The translations under genes and the position numbers were made by a program. A model generated the notes under the pieces. That model was not told the origin of the DNA. It made no database searches and was given only the letters and a program-made list of their open reading frames with translations. This document shows positions 1-7,259 of a stretch of DNA of 7,314 bases, in pieces; positions within the stretch are counted from its first letter, which is position 1; each line of letters starts with the position of its first letter. The stretch is taken from positions 1 to 7,314 of the forward strand of contig JBMYQA010000295.1 in NCBI GenBank assembly GCA_049600855.1, given 5' to 3'. The DNA is from JBMYQA01 sp049600855 (GTDB taxonomy: Bacteria; Bacteroidota; Bacteroidia; Cytophagales; Flammeovirgaceae).

Positions 1-3000
1 TACAGCTTTGAAGTATTTCGTAATAATTTAGGGGATTCTACATCTATTGGGGGAAATGCCATTTCATCAATTTGTGAAGATCGCAATCACAACCTTTGGT
101 TTGGGACGGAAGATGGTGGATTGAGCGTTTATGATCGCTATACGAATACATTTAAGAACTATAAGCCTGGTCCAGAACCACATACGATCAGCTATAATGT
201 GGTGTCTTTTATTCATGAAGATCAGCACGGTAAATTATGGATTGCCACTTCTGGAAATGGAGTTGATCGTTACAATCCTGAAACCAAACAGTTTAAGCAC
301 TTTGGGCATGATTACCGCGATACCACCCGACTGATGTCGCAATACATCAAGCAAATCATGAGCGATCGGGCAGGAAATGTCTGGATTGCCAATGATGCTG
401 GATTAACAAAAGTGATTGAAATTGATGAAGATTCGGTCGTATTTAAAACCTATCGGCCAGATCCTAACAACCCAGATGCGATTGCCAACAATTACGCCAA
501 AGCCTGCGTTGAAGATAATAATGGTATCCTTTGGGTTGCCACCGATGCCGGTTTAAGCCGATTTGATCCTAAAACAGAAAAATTTAAAAATTACTTCCAC
601 GACCCGAATGATCCTCACTCCGTGCCCAGTACGTATGTAAAGGCGCTCGGTTTAGATACCAAGGGGCGTTTGTGGGTAGGCTCTGATGGCGGAGCGAGTA
701 TTTTTGATGAGGAAACCGAAACCTTTCAAAACTTTAAACCCAATACGGAAAATCCCAAAAGTCTGAGTAATACTTATGTAAAAACCATTTTTGTAGACCC
801 TAGTGGAACGGTTTGGATTGGAACGGATGATGGGGTGAATGTTTATGACCCTAACAAAGAACAGTTTGAGCTGTATCAATTTCCCATAGGCGATGGCATG
901 TATGAGGTGGTCAGTAATAATACCTTTTGCATCTTTGAGGACAAAAAAGGGAATATTTGGACAGGCACCGATAATGGGATTAACTTTTACAACCCTAACA
1001 CAAAGCGCATTGCTCATTACCAGCACGATCCTACCAATCCCAAAACGATTAGCAACAACATTGTAAAATCCATTCATCAAGATGACGATGGCGTGTTGTG
1101 GGTAGGTACAGATAATGGGCTCAATAAAGTGCTGCTCGATCAGAACTATCGCATTGTTAAAGTAGAAACTTTTCATTACGAAGACGGGAAAGCTTCTTTA
1201 AGTAATAACTCTGTGGTGCAGGTGTTTGAAGATCACACTGGAATGCTGTGGATTGCCACATGGGGAGGAGGAATTAATACCTTTGATAAGACCACAAATA
1301 CCTTTAAAGCCTATAAAGCAAATGATAATGTTGGTGTTTCTAGCGATCAAATTCACGCATTTTATGAAGATGTGAATCGCAATATTTGGATTGGAACACG
1401 AGCAGGTTTAAACGTTTATGATCGCGCAAATGATCGTTTTATGTTGTATCATAATGATCCGAATAATCCCGAAAGTTTAGGAAATGATTGGGTATTGTCA
1501 TTAGGGGGTGATAAAGATGGTAAGATTTGGATTGGGACAAATGGAGGTGGTTTAAACCTATTTGATCCTAAAACAAAGAAGTTTAAGCGTTTTAATAAAG
1601 ACGATGGACTTACCCACGATGTGATTCAAAGTATTTTAGTGGATGAGGGATCAAATGTTTGGATGAGTTCCAGTGTTGGCTTAATTCGGTTTGATGTAAA
1701 AGCACAAAAGTTCTTCTCTTACGATATTAATGATGGCTTGCAGGGTTTTTCTTTTTACTTAGGTTGTGCGCATCAAAACCCTGAAGGGTACATGTATTTT
1801 GGTGGAGCTAAAGGTTTCAATCGTTTCAAACCGAATGGAATTATTCCAAATACCTATGTCCCTCCAGTCTACGTCAACAAACTCAAAATCTTTGATGAGG
1901 AAATTACACCCAATAACCGCCCTGATATATTAAGTAGAGTGATTTCGGAAACAGCGGAAATTACCCTATCTCATAAAGACGCGTTCTTGCAATTTGAGTT
2001 TGTGGCTTTAAATTTCCGTAACTCCATTAAAAACCAGTATGAATATAAACTGGAACCCTTGCAAAAAGATTGGATTCAAACTACTGCCACACGTAGAGAT
2101 GCGACCTACACGAGTTTAGATCCAGGGGTTTATTCATTCAGAGTAAGGGCTTCGAATAACGATGGTACTTGGAATGAAGAAGGCAGAACCTTAAAGATTA
2201 CCATTACACCTCCTTGGTACCAAACTCCATTAGCAATTGCCTCATTTGTGTTACTTGCATTGGGTAGCACCTATCTATTTTATCGGGTGCGTACAGCCAA
2301 CTTGCGTAAAAAGAAGGAACAGCTGCAACGTTTAGTGAATGAGCGAACAGGAGAGTTACAAGCTGCTAACAAAAGCCTTCATCAACAAAAAGAAGAAATT
2401 GTGGTGCAAAATGAAGAATTGCAGCAACAAGCAGAAGAAATTGCCTCACAGCGCGATAAAATAGAAGCTCAACATCATGCCTTAGAAGAAGCTTACAACG
2501 ATATTAGTGTCATTAGTGAAGTAGGAAAAGACATTACAGGAAGTTTATCACTTGACAATATCTTTGTGGAGGTATATAAAGATGTAAACATCTTATTGCA
2601 AGCGCCTACCTTTGCAATTGGGGTATATCAAGAAGAGGAAGATGTGCTGGAATTTATTGAGATTGACGGACAAGGTAGTGAAATATCTCGGTCAAAAGAT
2701 GATTTAAACAACCAAGAATTGCTTTCTGTCCGATGCTTTCGAAATAAAGAAACCATCTTAATTAATAATTTTTCTGAGCAATATCCAGAAAGTACACCTG
2801 CATCTGGACAAGCGACAGAATCGATTATTTACCTTCCACTCATTTCAAAAGAGAAAAAAATCGGGGTAATCACTGCGCAGAGCCCTGAAAAAAATCGCTA
2901 TGGGGAAAGGCATGTCACGCTATTGGAGTCATTGGCCTCTTATGCAGCCACGGCATTAGATAATTCCATGGCTTATGACATCATCAATACCAAAAATAAA

Positions 3001-3786
3001 TTGATCACGGATTCGATTCGTTATGCCCAAACCATTCAAGAGGCTATTCTGCCCCAACAGTCACGGCTGCGTAGTGCATTTAGCGATCATTTTGTGTTGT
3101 TTAAACCGAAGGATATCGTATCTGGCGACTTTTACTGGTACATGTCTGTTCCTGATTTAACGACGGGCAAAGAGATTCATTATTTGGCAGTTGTTGATTG
3201 TACTGGTCATGGCGTTCCAGGAGCATTTATGAGCATGATTGGGGCGCGAATCTTAAATGAAGTATTGATTGAAAAAGGGAAACGAGTGCCCTCAGAAATT
3301 CTTGAATTGGTGAATTTGAGCATCGTTACAGCTTTAAAACAAGATACAGGCGATAAGCAAGCCAATAATGATGGAATGGATTTAGCCATTTGTTGCATCG
3401 AACATTTTAATAATGCTTCTTCTAAAGTAATTTTTGCAGGAGCCAAATCTTCCATTTACCATTACAAAACAGGTAGTCAAGAGTTAGTCCGATTACGGGG
3501 CGATAACCGCTCCATTGGCGGAATACAGCGACATAAAGAGCCTTTCACCGATCAAGAACTGATCCTTGCTAAAGGAGATAGGTTATATCTGGCAACCGAT
3601 GGTTTTGCCGATCAAAATAGTGCGTCAAATCGGAAAATCGGTTCTATTCGCTTTGCTGAATTGTTGCATGAATCGGCTACACTGGACATGTCAGCACAAA
3701 AAGATTTTTTACTTAACACCCTGCTTACACATCAACAAGGAGCAGAACAGCGCGATGATATTACGGTGATTGGGGTTCAGGTGTAG
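1..3786 (+). CDS. Propeller sensor with SpoIIE-type serine phosphatase output (5' end outside window)
   Basis: The frame is open from base 1, so the gene starts upstream; an apparent TTG start at 121 is internal to a blade. 1261 residues are visible. Thirteen Reg_prop-type blades recur about every 47 residues, with the W-[IVTMF]-[GAS]-[TS] tryptophan at residues 33, 80, 128, 178, 225, 272, 320, 367, 417, 463, 510 and 554, and a degenerate YFGG blade at about 599. Then come a Y_Y_Y domain (about 653-738), one membrane helix (about 744-763), a charged coiled coil (about 768-835), a GAF-like domain (about 837-995) and a SpoIIE/PP2C phosphatase (about 1003-1261). The phosphatase keeps its metal-binding set: SGDFYW (D1043), DCTGHG (D1066), NDGMD (D1124, D1127), TDG (D1200) and RDD (D1252, D1253). 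Known of the family: the propellers lie in the periplasm and sense ligand, and SpoIIE phosphatases dephosphorylate STAS-type partners. Inferred: an RsbU-like regulator in place of a hybrid histidine kinase. The actual ligand and partner are unknown. Confidence 0.93.
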   Translation, partial: YSFEVFRNNLGDSTSIGGNAISSICEDRNHNLWFGTEDGGLSVYDRYTNTFKNYKPGPEPHTISYNVVSFIHEDQHGKLWIATSGNGVDRYNPETKQFKHFGHDYRDTTRLMSQYIKQIMSDRAGNVWIANDAGLTKVIEIDEDSVVFKTYRPDPNNPDAIANNYAKACVEDNNGILWVATDAGLSRFDPKTEKFKNYFHDPNDPHSVPSTYVKALGLDTKGRLWVGSDGGASIFDEETETFQNFKPNTENPKSLSNTYVKTIFVDPSGTVWIGTDDGVNVYDPNKEQFELYQFPIGDGMYEVVSNNTFCIFEDKKGNIWTGTDNGINFYNPNTKRIAHYQHDPTNPKTISNNIVKSIHQDDDGVLWVGTDNGLNKVLLDQNYRIVKVETFHYEDGKASLSNNSVVQVFEDHTGMLWIATWGGGINTFDKTTNTFKAYKANDNVGVSSDQIHAFYEDVNRNIWIGTRAGLNVYDRANDRFMLYHNDPNNPESLGNDWVLSLGGDKDGKIWIGTNGGGLNLFDPKTKKFKRFNKDDGLTHDVIQSILVDEGSNVWMSSSVGLIRFDVKAQKFFSYDINDGLQGFSFYLGCAHQNPEGYMYFGGAKGFNRFKPNGIIPNTYVPPVYVNKLKIFDEEITPNNRPDILSRVISETAEITLSHKDAFLQFEFVALNFRNSIKNQYEYKLEPLQKDWIQTTATRRDATYTSLDPGVYSFRVRASNNDGTWNEEGRTLKITITPPWYQTPLAIASFVLLALGSTYLFYRVRTANLRKKKEQLQRLVNERTGELQAANKSLHQQKEEIVVQNEELQQQAEEIASQRDKIEAQHHALEEAYNDISVISEVGKDITGSLSLDNIFVEVYKDVNILLQAPTFAIGVYQEEEDVLEFIEIDGQGSEISRSKDDLNNQELLSVRCFRNKETILINNFSEQYPESTPASGQATESIIYLPLISKEKKIGVITAQSPEKNRYGERHVTLLESLASYAATALDNSMAYDIINTKNKLITDSIRYAQTIQEAILPQQSRLRSAFSDHFVLFKPKDIVSGDFYWYMSVPDLTTGKEIHYLAVVDCTGHGVPGAFMSMIGARILNEVLIEKGKRVPSEILELVNLSIVTALKQDTGDKQANNDGMDLAICCIEHFNNASSKVIFAGAKSSIYHYKTGSQELVRLRGDNRSIGGIQRHKEPFTDQELILAKGDRLYLATDGFADQNSASNRKIGSIRFAELLHESATLDMSAQKDFLLNTLLTHQQGAEQRDDITVIGVQV

Positions 3787-3796
3787 TGTGTGGGGG

Positions 3797-5170
3797 TTAA
3801 AGAATTAATCCCAATACATATACGTAAGCACTGGCCAATATCAGTTGCACGATGGCAAATGGGATGGCTTTTACCACAAAAGCCCCAAAGCTTAGGGAAA
3901 TATTGTTTTTGTGGATGACGGTTACAGCTACTACGGTAGAGGCTGAACCAATGGGAGTGATGTTTCCCCCTAAGTTTGTACCATAAATCAGTGCCCACCA
4001 AAAGTTTTCGGAAAACGCAGGCAAGGCTTGCATGGTTTTCGCCAGCATCGCAGCCAGTGGAATGTTATCTGTTACCGAACTGGCAAAAGCTCCCGCCCAA
4101 AGTAAGGCCAAAGGACCTCCTGTTTCGCCTAAATTCATCAACTGTACCACAACCCCACCAATGAGTTCGAGCACCTGAGCGTGCTCCATTACACCAATGA
4201 CTACAAATAGAAAGGCAAAGAAGAATAATAAATCCCAATCCAATTCGGCATAAATGCTCGAGGCCTTAGACTTAAATTTAATCAGCATCATGATGCCAAA
4301 GGCTAAAGCAACAAAACCGATTCCCAACTCTTTGATGTAAGGAATCAAATCTGTAGTGGCTAATACCACAATAAAAGCCCCGAAAATAAACCAGCTAAAT
4401 CGGAAGAATGCCATGGATTCAATGCTGTCGTTTTCGTCAAATCCTTGAATGAGTTGTGCGGCTTCTTCCTTTTCTTGCGCCGTTTTAAGTCCTTTTATCT
4501 TAAATAATGCTCGGGAAAGGTAGATGGTTACGGTAGTCGCAATCACTACATAAGGGGCAGAAATGTAGAAAAATTCAATGAAGGCAATTTTAGCGGCATT
4601 ACCCACAATGATGTTAGGCACCGAACTAATCAAAGTCAATAATCCACCAATATTGGTCAATAGTCCTTCGCAGAGGAGAAAGCCTAAGAGCAATTCATTT
4701 CTTTTCAATTTATTGAGAGACACGGCAGTGAGCGAACCCACAATAATCATCGCGGTTACATTATTCAGCAAGGCTGAAAAGATGACCGTCATGATTGAGT
4801 AATACACCAGTAGCTTAAAGGGATCTCCTTTCGTTAGCTTAGTTAAACGAATGGCAAGCCAAGAAAAAATACCACTTTTAGAAGTGATGTCTACAAAAAT
4901 ACTGGAGCCTAAAATGATATTGATAACTCCCCAATCGATAAAGGTAACATAGAAAGGCACGTGGCCTTCATGTCCTGAGAAGATCGATAATACACCAGTG
5001 ATTTCTCCCAACAGTAAAGCGATGACAGCAGTGACACCTGTAATGACCGATTTTTGCGCATGAATCTTTTCCTCAAGCGCTAATGCGGCAACCATACCAA
5101 GTAAAAGGGCTAGAAATAGATACGTTATCCCCGATGAAACAGTAGCATGAGGTATTTCTAATAGAATCAT
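3797..5170 (-). CDS. Ion-transporter-superfamily permease (ArsB/NhaD/SLC13-like)
   Basis: A 457-residue polytopic inner-membrane protein, the usual length for the CitMHS/ArsB/NhaD group, with about ten to twelve hydrophobic segments (for example about 14-32, 41-57, 79-94, 119-150, 200-219, 257-272, 282-298, 312-328, 352-366, 426-455). It shows the two-fold pseudo-repeat of the superfamily. In the first half FSALLNNVTAMII (131-143) is followed by GGLLTLISSVPNIIVG (175-190); in the second half SSVTDNIPLAAML (364-376) is followed by GTNLGGNITPIGSAST (397-412). The Asn/Asp-rich helix breaks and the Pro/Gly/Ser hairpin tips are where substrate and Na+ or H+ bind in relatives. A charged cytoplasmic loop at about 223-255 separates the halves. 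ATG is the first start of the open frame, with no Shine-Dalgarno sequence, as is usual in Bacteroidota. The DN-type motifs favour a cation/proton antiporter or anion permease, but substrate cannot be assigned. It converges with the sensor gene and is transcribed alone here. Confidence 0.85.
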   Translation of the reverse strand: MILLEIPHATVSSGITYLFLALLLGMVAALALEEKIHAQKSVITGVTAVIALLLGEITGVLSIFSGHEGHVPFYVTFIDWGVINIILGSSIFVDITSKSGIFSWLAIRLTKLTKGDPFKLLVYYSIMTVIFSALLNNVTAMIIVGSLTAVSLNKLKRNELLLGFLLCEGLLTNIGGLLTLISSVPNIIVGNAAKIAFIEFFYISAPYVVIATTVTIYLSRALFKIKGLKTAQEKEEAAQLIQGFDENDSIESMAFFRFSWFIFGAFIVVLATTDLIPYIKELGIGFVALAFGIMMLIKFKSKASSIYAELDWDLLFFFAFLFVVIGVMEHAQVLELIGGVVVQLMNLGETGGPLALLWAGAFASSVTDNIPLAAMLAKTMQALPAFSENFWWALIYGTNLGGNITPIGSASTVVAVTVIHKNNISLSFGAFVVKAIPFAIVQLILASAYVYVLGLIL

Positions 5171-5260
5171 GTGGATTAAACTAAGGTTGAGTAAGAAATG
5201 TTCTTAGAGTCTTTGTCAATGTTACAAAACCTCGCTCAGTTTTGGCATATGTTTGAATAA

Positions 5261-5518
5261 AATTTTTGTGTCATTTATAGGATTTTCAAAATTATTCGAT
5301 TTAGTATTTTCACTACCATAGATTTTTCAAAGAGTAATATTTTTGGAATATCTGCGTGGGATGTTGAACGAAGAAATATTATTTCTGAAGGTATACTTGA
5401 TAAACTGTCATCAAATTACATAGGTAATATTCCCAACTTTTTGAGTGATATACCTCATGAAAGACCATATGTATTAAGGATAAAAACAGATGATAACTTT
5501 ACAGATATAGAAAATTAA
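5261..5518 (+). pseudogene. Orphan coding remnant, function unknown
   Basis: After a TAA at 5258-5260 one frame stays open for 85 codons to a TAA at 5516-5518, with no ATG or GTG inside. Its second half reads like real protein: SNIFGISAWDVERRNIIS, then a segment with IPNFLSDIPHERPYVLRIK, with mixed charged and hydrophobic residues and no low-complexity bias. The same frame also holds an ATG at 5198 followed by 20 codons before the 5258 stop, so a longer gene interrupted by one stop is possible. I do not recognise the family. In such an AT-rich stretch an open frame of this size could also be chance, so confidence is low. Confidence 0.3.
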
Positions 5519-5619
5519 TCTGCTGGGTTCGATAAGTCATGAGGGTGTGTTGTGGTTTTTGTCTAAAAAAACATTGCTGATTTTTTTTTACCAGACATCA
5601 AACAAAGTATGGGGCTTAC

Positions 5620-5652
5620 TTTTCTGTCTAGCTATCTTGGATAGGACAAAAG
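5620..5652. repeat. Imperfect inverted repeat (hairpin with one-sided bulges)
   Basis: The left arm 5620-5636 and the right arm 5640-5652 can pair around a TTG loop. CTATC (5632-5636) pairs with GATAG (5640-5644), TGTC (5625-5628) with GACA (5645-5648), and TTTT (5620-5623) with AAAG (5649-5652, one wobble). The unpaired bases, TAG at 5629-5631 and C at 5624, all lie on the left arm. No U-rich tract follows on either strand, so it is not a standard terminator. One-sided extra bases are a feature of single-strand recombination sites such as attC, but no such site is recognisable in sequence here. Confidence 0.5.
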
Positions 5653-5770
5653 CAAATGTAGGGGGCGTTTTATGCGCAGGCAGATTTTTGGAGAAGAAAA
5701 ACGGAAGAATTTTCTTTGATTTACTCAAAGTAAAAATTCACTAATAGGAATCTTATATAGTTTCATATAA

Positions 5771-5959
5771 TCCTGCCAATTCACGATACACACATTACGA
5801 CATTGCTTTGCTACTCATTTATTGGAAAGAGGCTTAAACTTGCGGTATATTCAAGTTATGCTTAGACACAACTCATCCAAGACTACTGAGATTTATACTC
5901 CTATTACAATACAAGGTAAAAATCAAATCCGCAGTCCGCTAGATCATTTGGATATATAA
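5771..5959 (+). pseudogene. Tyrosine recombinase, C-terminal fragment (integron-integrase-like tail)
   Basis: A stop at 5768-5770 begins a frame of 62 codons ending in TAA, with no start codon at its head. It encodes the last third of a catalytic domain of a tyrosine (Xer/IntI-class) recombinase: IHTLRHCFATHLLERG carries the H-x-x-R box (His 5789-5791, Arg 5798-5800), followed by LRYIQVMLRHNSSKTTEIYT with the second His (5867-5869) and the catalytic Tyr (5894-5896). The usual LGH reads LRH, a substitution of a normally strict glycine. The tail QIRSPLDHLDI resembles the RSPLD ending of integron integrases more than that of XerC or XerD. A full enzyme is roughly 300 residues, so the N-terminal SAM-like domain and the first catalytic Arg are missing. 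The fragment cannot be an active enzyme. It marks old mobile DNA and lies upstream of, and parallel to, the RloB fragment. Confidence 0.88.
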
Positions 5960-6005
5960 CACATTAAAAGTAGTTTTATAAGAGAAATAAACGTAATAGG
6001 TGCGT

Positions 6006-6021
6006 TTATACAGATGTTGTG
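6006..6021 (+). repeat. Left arm of a distant inverted pair, possible cassette boundary
   Basis: TTATACAGATGTTGTG, 47 bases after the recombinase stop, matches the reverse complement of 6476-6491 at 11 of 16 positions. Both outer blocks are conserved (TTAT and TTGTG) with the same 7-base centre length. The two arms bracket the RloB fragment. In integron-like arrays short inverted core sites border cassettes, so this could be a recombination site beside the integrase remnant. The match is short and could be chance. Confidence 0.25.
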
Positions 6022-6100
6022 AGAAATTAGAAAAAAATGATCTACCTAGAGAAAGAGCTTACAATATTGGAGATCCGAAATAATGGCTGGTGGATTATGA

Positions 6101-6457
6101 ACGAAAAGGAAGTTGCAGAATGAAGTATTTGAGTTATGGTTATTGATTCATTTCATAGAGGTAGATGAAACAAAACCCCTGCCCAGAAAAGATGTATGTG
6201 GCTTATTGAGGGATGAATTTAAAAAAGTAGAGGGGTATGAAGATTATGAATATGACCATTATAGGATAGACCCGCGTACTATAGAAATAGTGTTTAAGGC
6301 AGGAGATCAGGAAAAAGCTATGGAAAGAGCCAAACTACTCCTAGATTACCATGCCAAGGTGGGCAATGATCCAATTAGTGCAAACCCGAGTATAAAGGTT
6401 CATTTGCTAATAAATGGGTTGTTAGAGTGGATTAAATACTACTCTTATTCTCCTTAG
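6101..6457 (+). pseudogene. RloB-family protein, C-terminal fragment
   Basis: The frame opens after a TGA at 6098-6100 and runs to TAG at 6455-6457. The only usable start is a TTG at 6113, giving 114 residues. From there the order of motifs is that of the RloB family C-terminal half: NEVFELWLLIHF (family form NPCFELWLLLHF), a charged middle, AMERAKLLLDYHAKVGNDP, and NPSIKVHLLINGLLEW (family form NPST-VH-LV). RloB proteins are about 200 residues and carry an N-terminal CEG-E Toprim-like part that is absent here, so this is probably a 5'-truncated remnant. RloB genes were named from restriction-modification loci and often pair with the ATPase gene rloA in phage-defence regions; no rloA is visible. 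The stretch just upstream (a 28-codon frame from 6037) does not supply the missing part in any frame. Translation from TTG of a short product is not excluded. Confidence 0.68.
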
Positions 6458-6475
6458 TCAACGAAGTAGCCTACA

Positions 6476-6491
6476 CACAATACAAGCATAA
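6476..6491 (-). repeat. Right arm of a distant inverted pair, possible cassette boundary
   Basis: CACAATACAAGCATAA lies 19-34 bases after the RloB-fragment stop and just before the next gene. It is the imperfect inverted partner of 6006-6021 (11 of 16 positions, outer blocks intact). No complete local hairpin of the attC kind is seen around it, which weakens the reading as a recombination site. Confidence 0.25.
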
Positions 6492-6504
6492 ATGACCATA
6501 AGCT

Positions 6505-6702
6505 ATGAGAGAATATTTGAAATGGTTTATTCAACGAGTATTCATTCCGGTATCATGGTTTGCTTCTTCGGTTTACATTACTCGTTTGGCGGTCAACAAT
6601 GTGCATATTGAATTTGCATTGGGAGCATTGGTTTTGGTCATTTATGCCCTGGTGGTAGATTTTCCTAAGTCAAAAACAAAAAATAAAAAAGTCGAAAAAT
6701 GA
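6505..6702 (+). CDS. Small two-helix membrane protein
   Basis: A 65-residue protein beginning at ATG 6505. An amphipathic, basic N-terminus (about 1-11) is followed by two hydrophobic segments, about 12-30 and 36-52, then a lysine-rich tail (55-65: KSKTKNKKVEK). This arrangement predicts both ends in the cytoplasm by the positive-inside rule. I do not recognise a named family. Its stop codon TGA overlaps the ATG of the next gene (ATGA, 6699-6702), so the two are very likely translationally coupled and expressed together, and a role in the same envelope process is a reasonable guess. No Shine-Dalgarno sequence is seen. Regular hydrophobic pattern, ATG start and coupling support a real gene. 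Confidence 0.7.
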   Translation: MREYLKWFIQRVFIPVSWFASSVYITRLAVNNVHIEFALGALVLVIYALVVDFPKSKTKNKKVEK

Positions 6703-7259
6703 TCCGCTTTATACTGCTGTTTTTCATTCTATGTATAAACCTGCATCAAGTGATTGCTCAAAGTGAAAAGCTTGATTCATTAGAAAGCAACACGAGCAGA
6801 TGGAAGGTGAAGCGCATTTCAGCTGCATATGCGGGTGAAAATTTTATTCGTCCAGGTATGCAGTTATCAGCGGATTTCATTCCCGTTTGGAAAAAAAAGC
6901 ATGAATTGGTTTTATCACCCACACTCACCTTTTTCGTGTTCAGACCTTTTTATACATCTGTCATGCTAGGCGGAAGAGCCACGTACCACATACATTTTCC
7001 TTCAGGCTTAACGATACGCCCCTTAGGTTTAGGTATCAATTATAAATATAAATTCCTATTGGCTCCCGTTTATGAAGTTAATAATGGAAATGTTAAAAAA
7101 ACCAGAAATGATGGTTATGGTAATATTCACGCATTAGCGACTACGGGCTTAGCCTACAATTTTTCAGATAGAACCTCGCTTCCTTTGAGTCTATTTGCGG
7201 ATTTTGGCTTTTCTGCTGAACCGTATTTCGGAGTTTATAAATTTCACTACTGCGGGTAA
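6699..7259 (+). CDS. Secreted beta-rich protein, probably outer-membrane barrel (C-terminus possibly frameshifted)
   Basis: 186 residues from ATG 6699, which overlaps the stop of the upstream gene by 4 bases. Residues 1-20 form a typical Sec signal peptide (basic start, Leu/Ile/Phe core, VIA before Gln21). The mature part alternates polar and aromatic or aliphatic residues in strand-like blocks broken by Gly/Asn turns (for example HELVLSPTLTFFVF at 69-82, LTIRPLGLGINYKY at 104-117, ALATTGLAYNF at 145-155, SLFADFGFS at 164-172), as in small Bacteroidota outer-membrane barrels. The motif GENFIRPGMQLSADF (46-60) recalls an uncharacterised envelope family I cannot name with certainty. The end is odd: the frame stops in FHYCG, without the final aromatic beta-strand expected of a barrel, while the next frame stays open to the window edge. 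A one-base change near 7240-7245 could therefore have truncated it. Function unknown. Confidence 0.75.
   Translation: MIRFILLFFILCINLHQVIAQSEKLDSLESNTSRWKVKRISAAYAGENFIRPGMQLSADFIPVWKKKHELVLSPTLTFFVFRPFYTSVMLGGRATYHIHFPSGLTIRPLGLGINYKYKFLLAPVYEVNNGNVKKTRNDGYGNIHALATTGLAYNFSDRTSLPLSLFADFGFSAEPYFGVYKFHYCG

Larger units (their letters stand above)
5171..5770. other. AT-rich stretch without an intact gene
   Basis: No convincing complete gene lies between the permease start and the recombinase remnant. The stretch is much poorer in G and C than its neighbours: 13 of 60 bases at 5281-5340, against 30 of 60 inside the permease at 4081-4140. It contains the permease leader (just above 5170 on the minus strand), an orphan reading-frame remnant (5261-5518), a nine-T run (5581-5589) and an imperfect hairpin (5620-5652). 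I could not find a good pair of Bacteroidota promoter boxes for the permease. The composition and lack of intact genes suggest acquired and decayed DNA. Confidence 0.6.

Noticed and set aside
652..1176. 174-codon open frame on the minus strand inside the propeller region
   Set aside because: It lies opposite strongly conserved propeller blades and its translation is a shadow of the blade repeat; no independent family features.
5187..5273. Minus-strand 29-codon frame upstream of the permease (peptide with YAKTERGF)
   Set aside because: No start codon, stops on both sides and too short to support; not an N-terminal extension of the permease because a stop intervenes.
5581..5589. Nine-T run as a possible intrinsic terminator
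   Set aside because: No GC-containing hairpin directly upstream on the plus strand, and no transcript is clearly coming from that side.
5653..5660. TACATTTG on the minus strand, matching the Bacteroidota -7 box TAnnTTTG
   Set aside because: No good TTG box at the proper distance upstream, and the permease start is about 480 bases away; one short match is not enough.
5547..5744. 65-codon plus-strand frame beginning with GTG
   Set aside because: Runs across the nine-T run and the hairpin, has no recognisable motif and no sensible leader; more likely chance in an AT-rich gap.
6037..6123. 28-codon ATG frame just before the RloB fragment
   Set aside because: It is in a different frame, does not resemble the missing RloB N-terminal part and has no family features.
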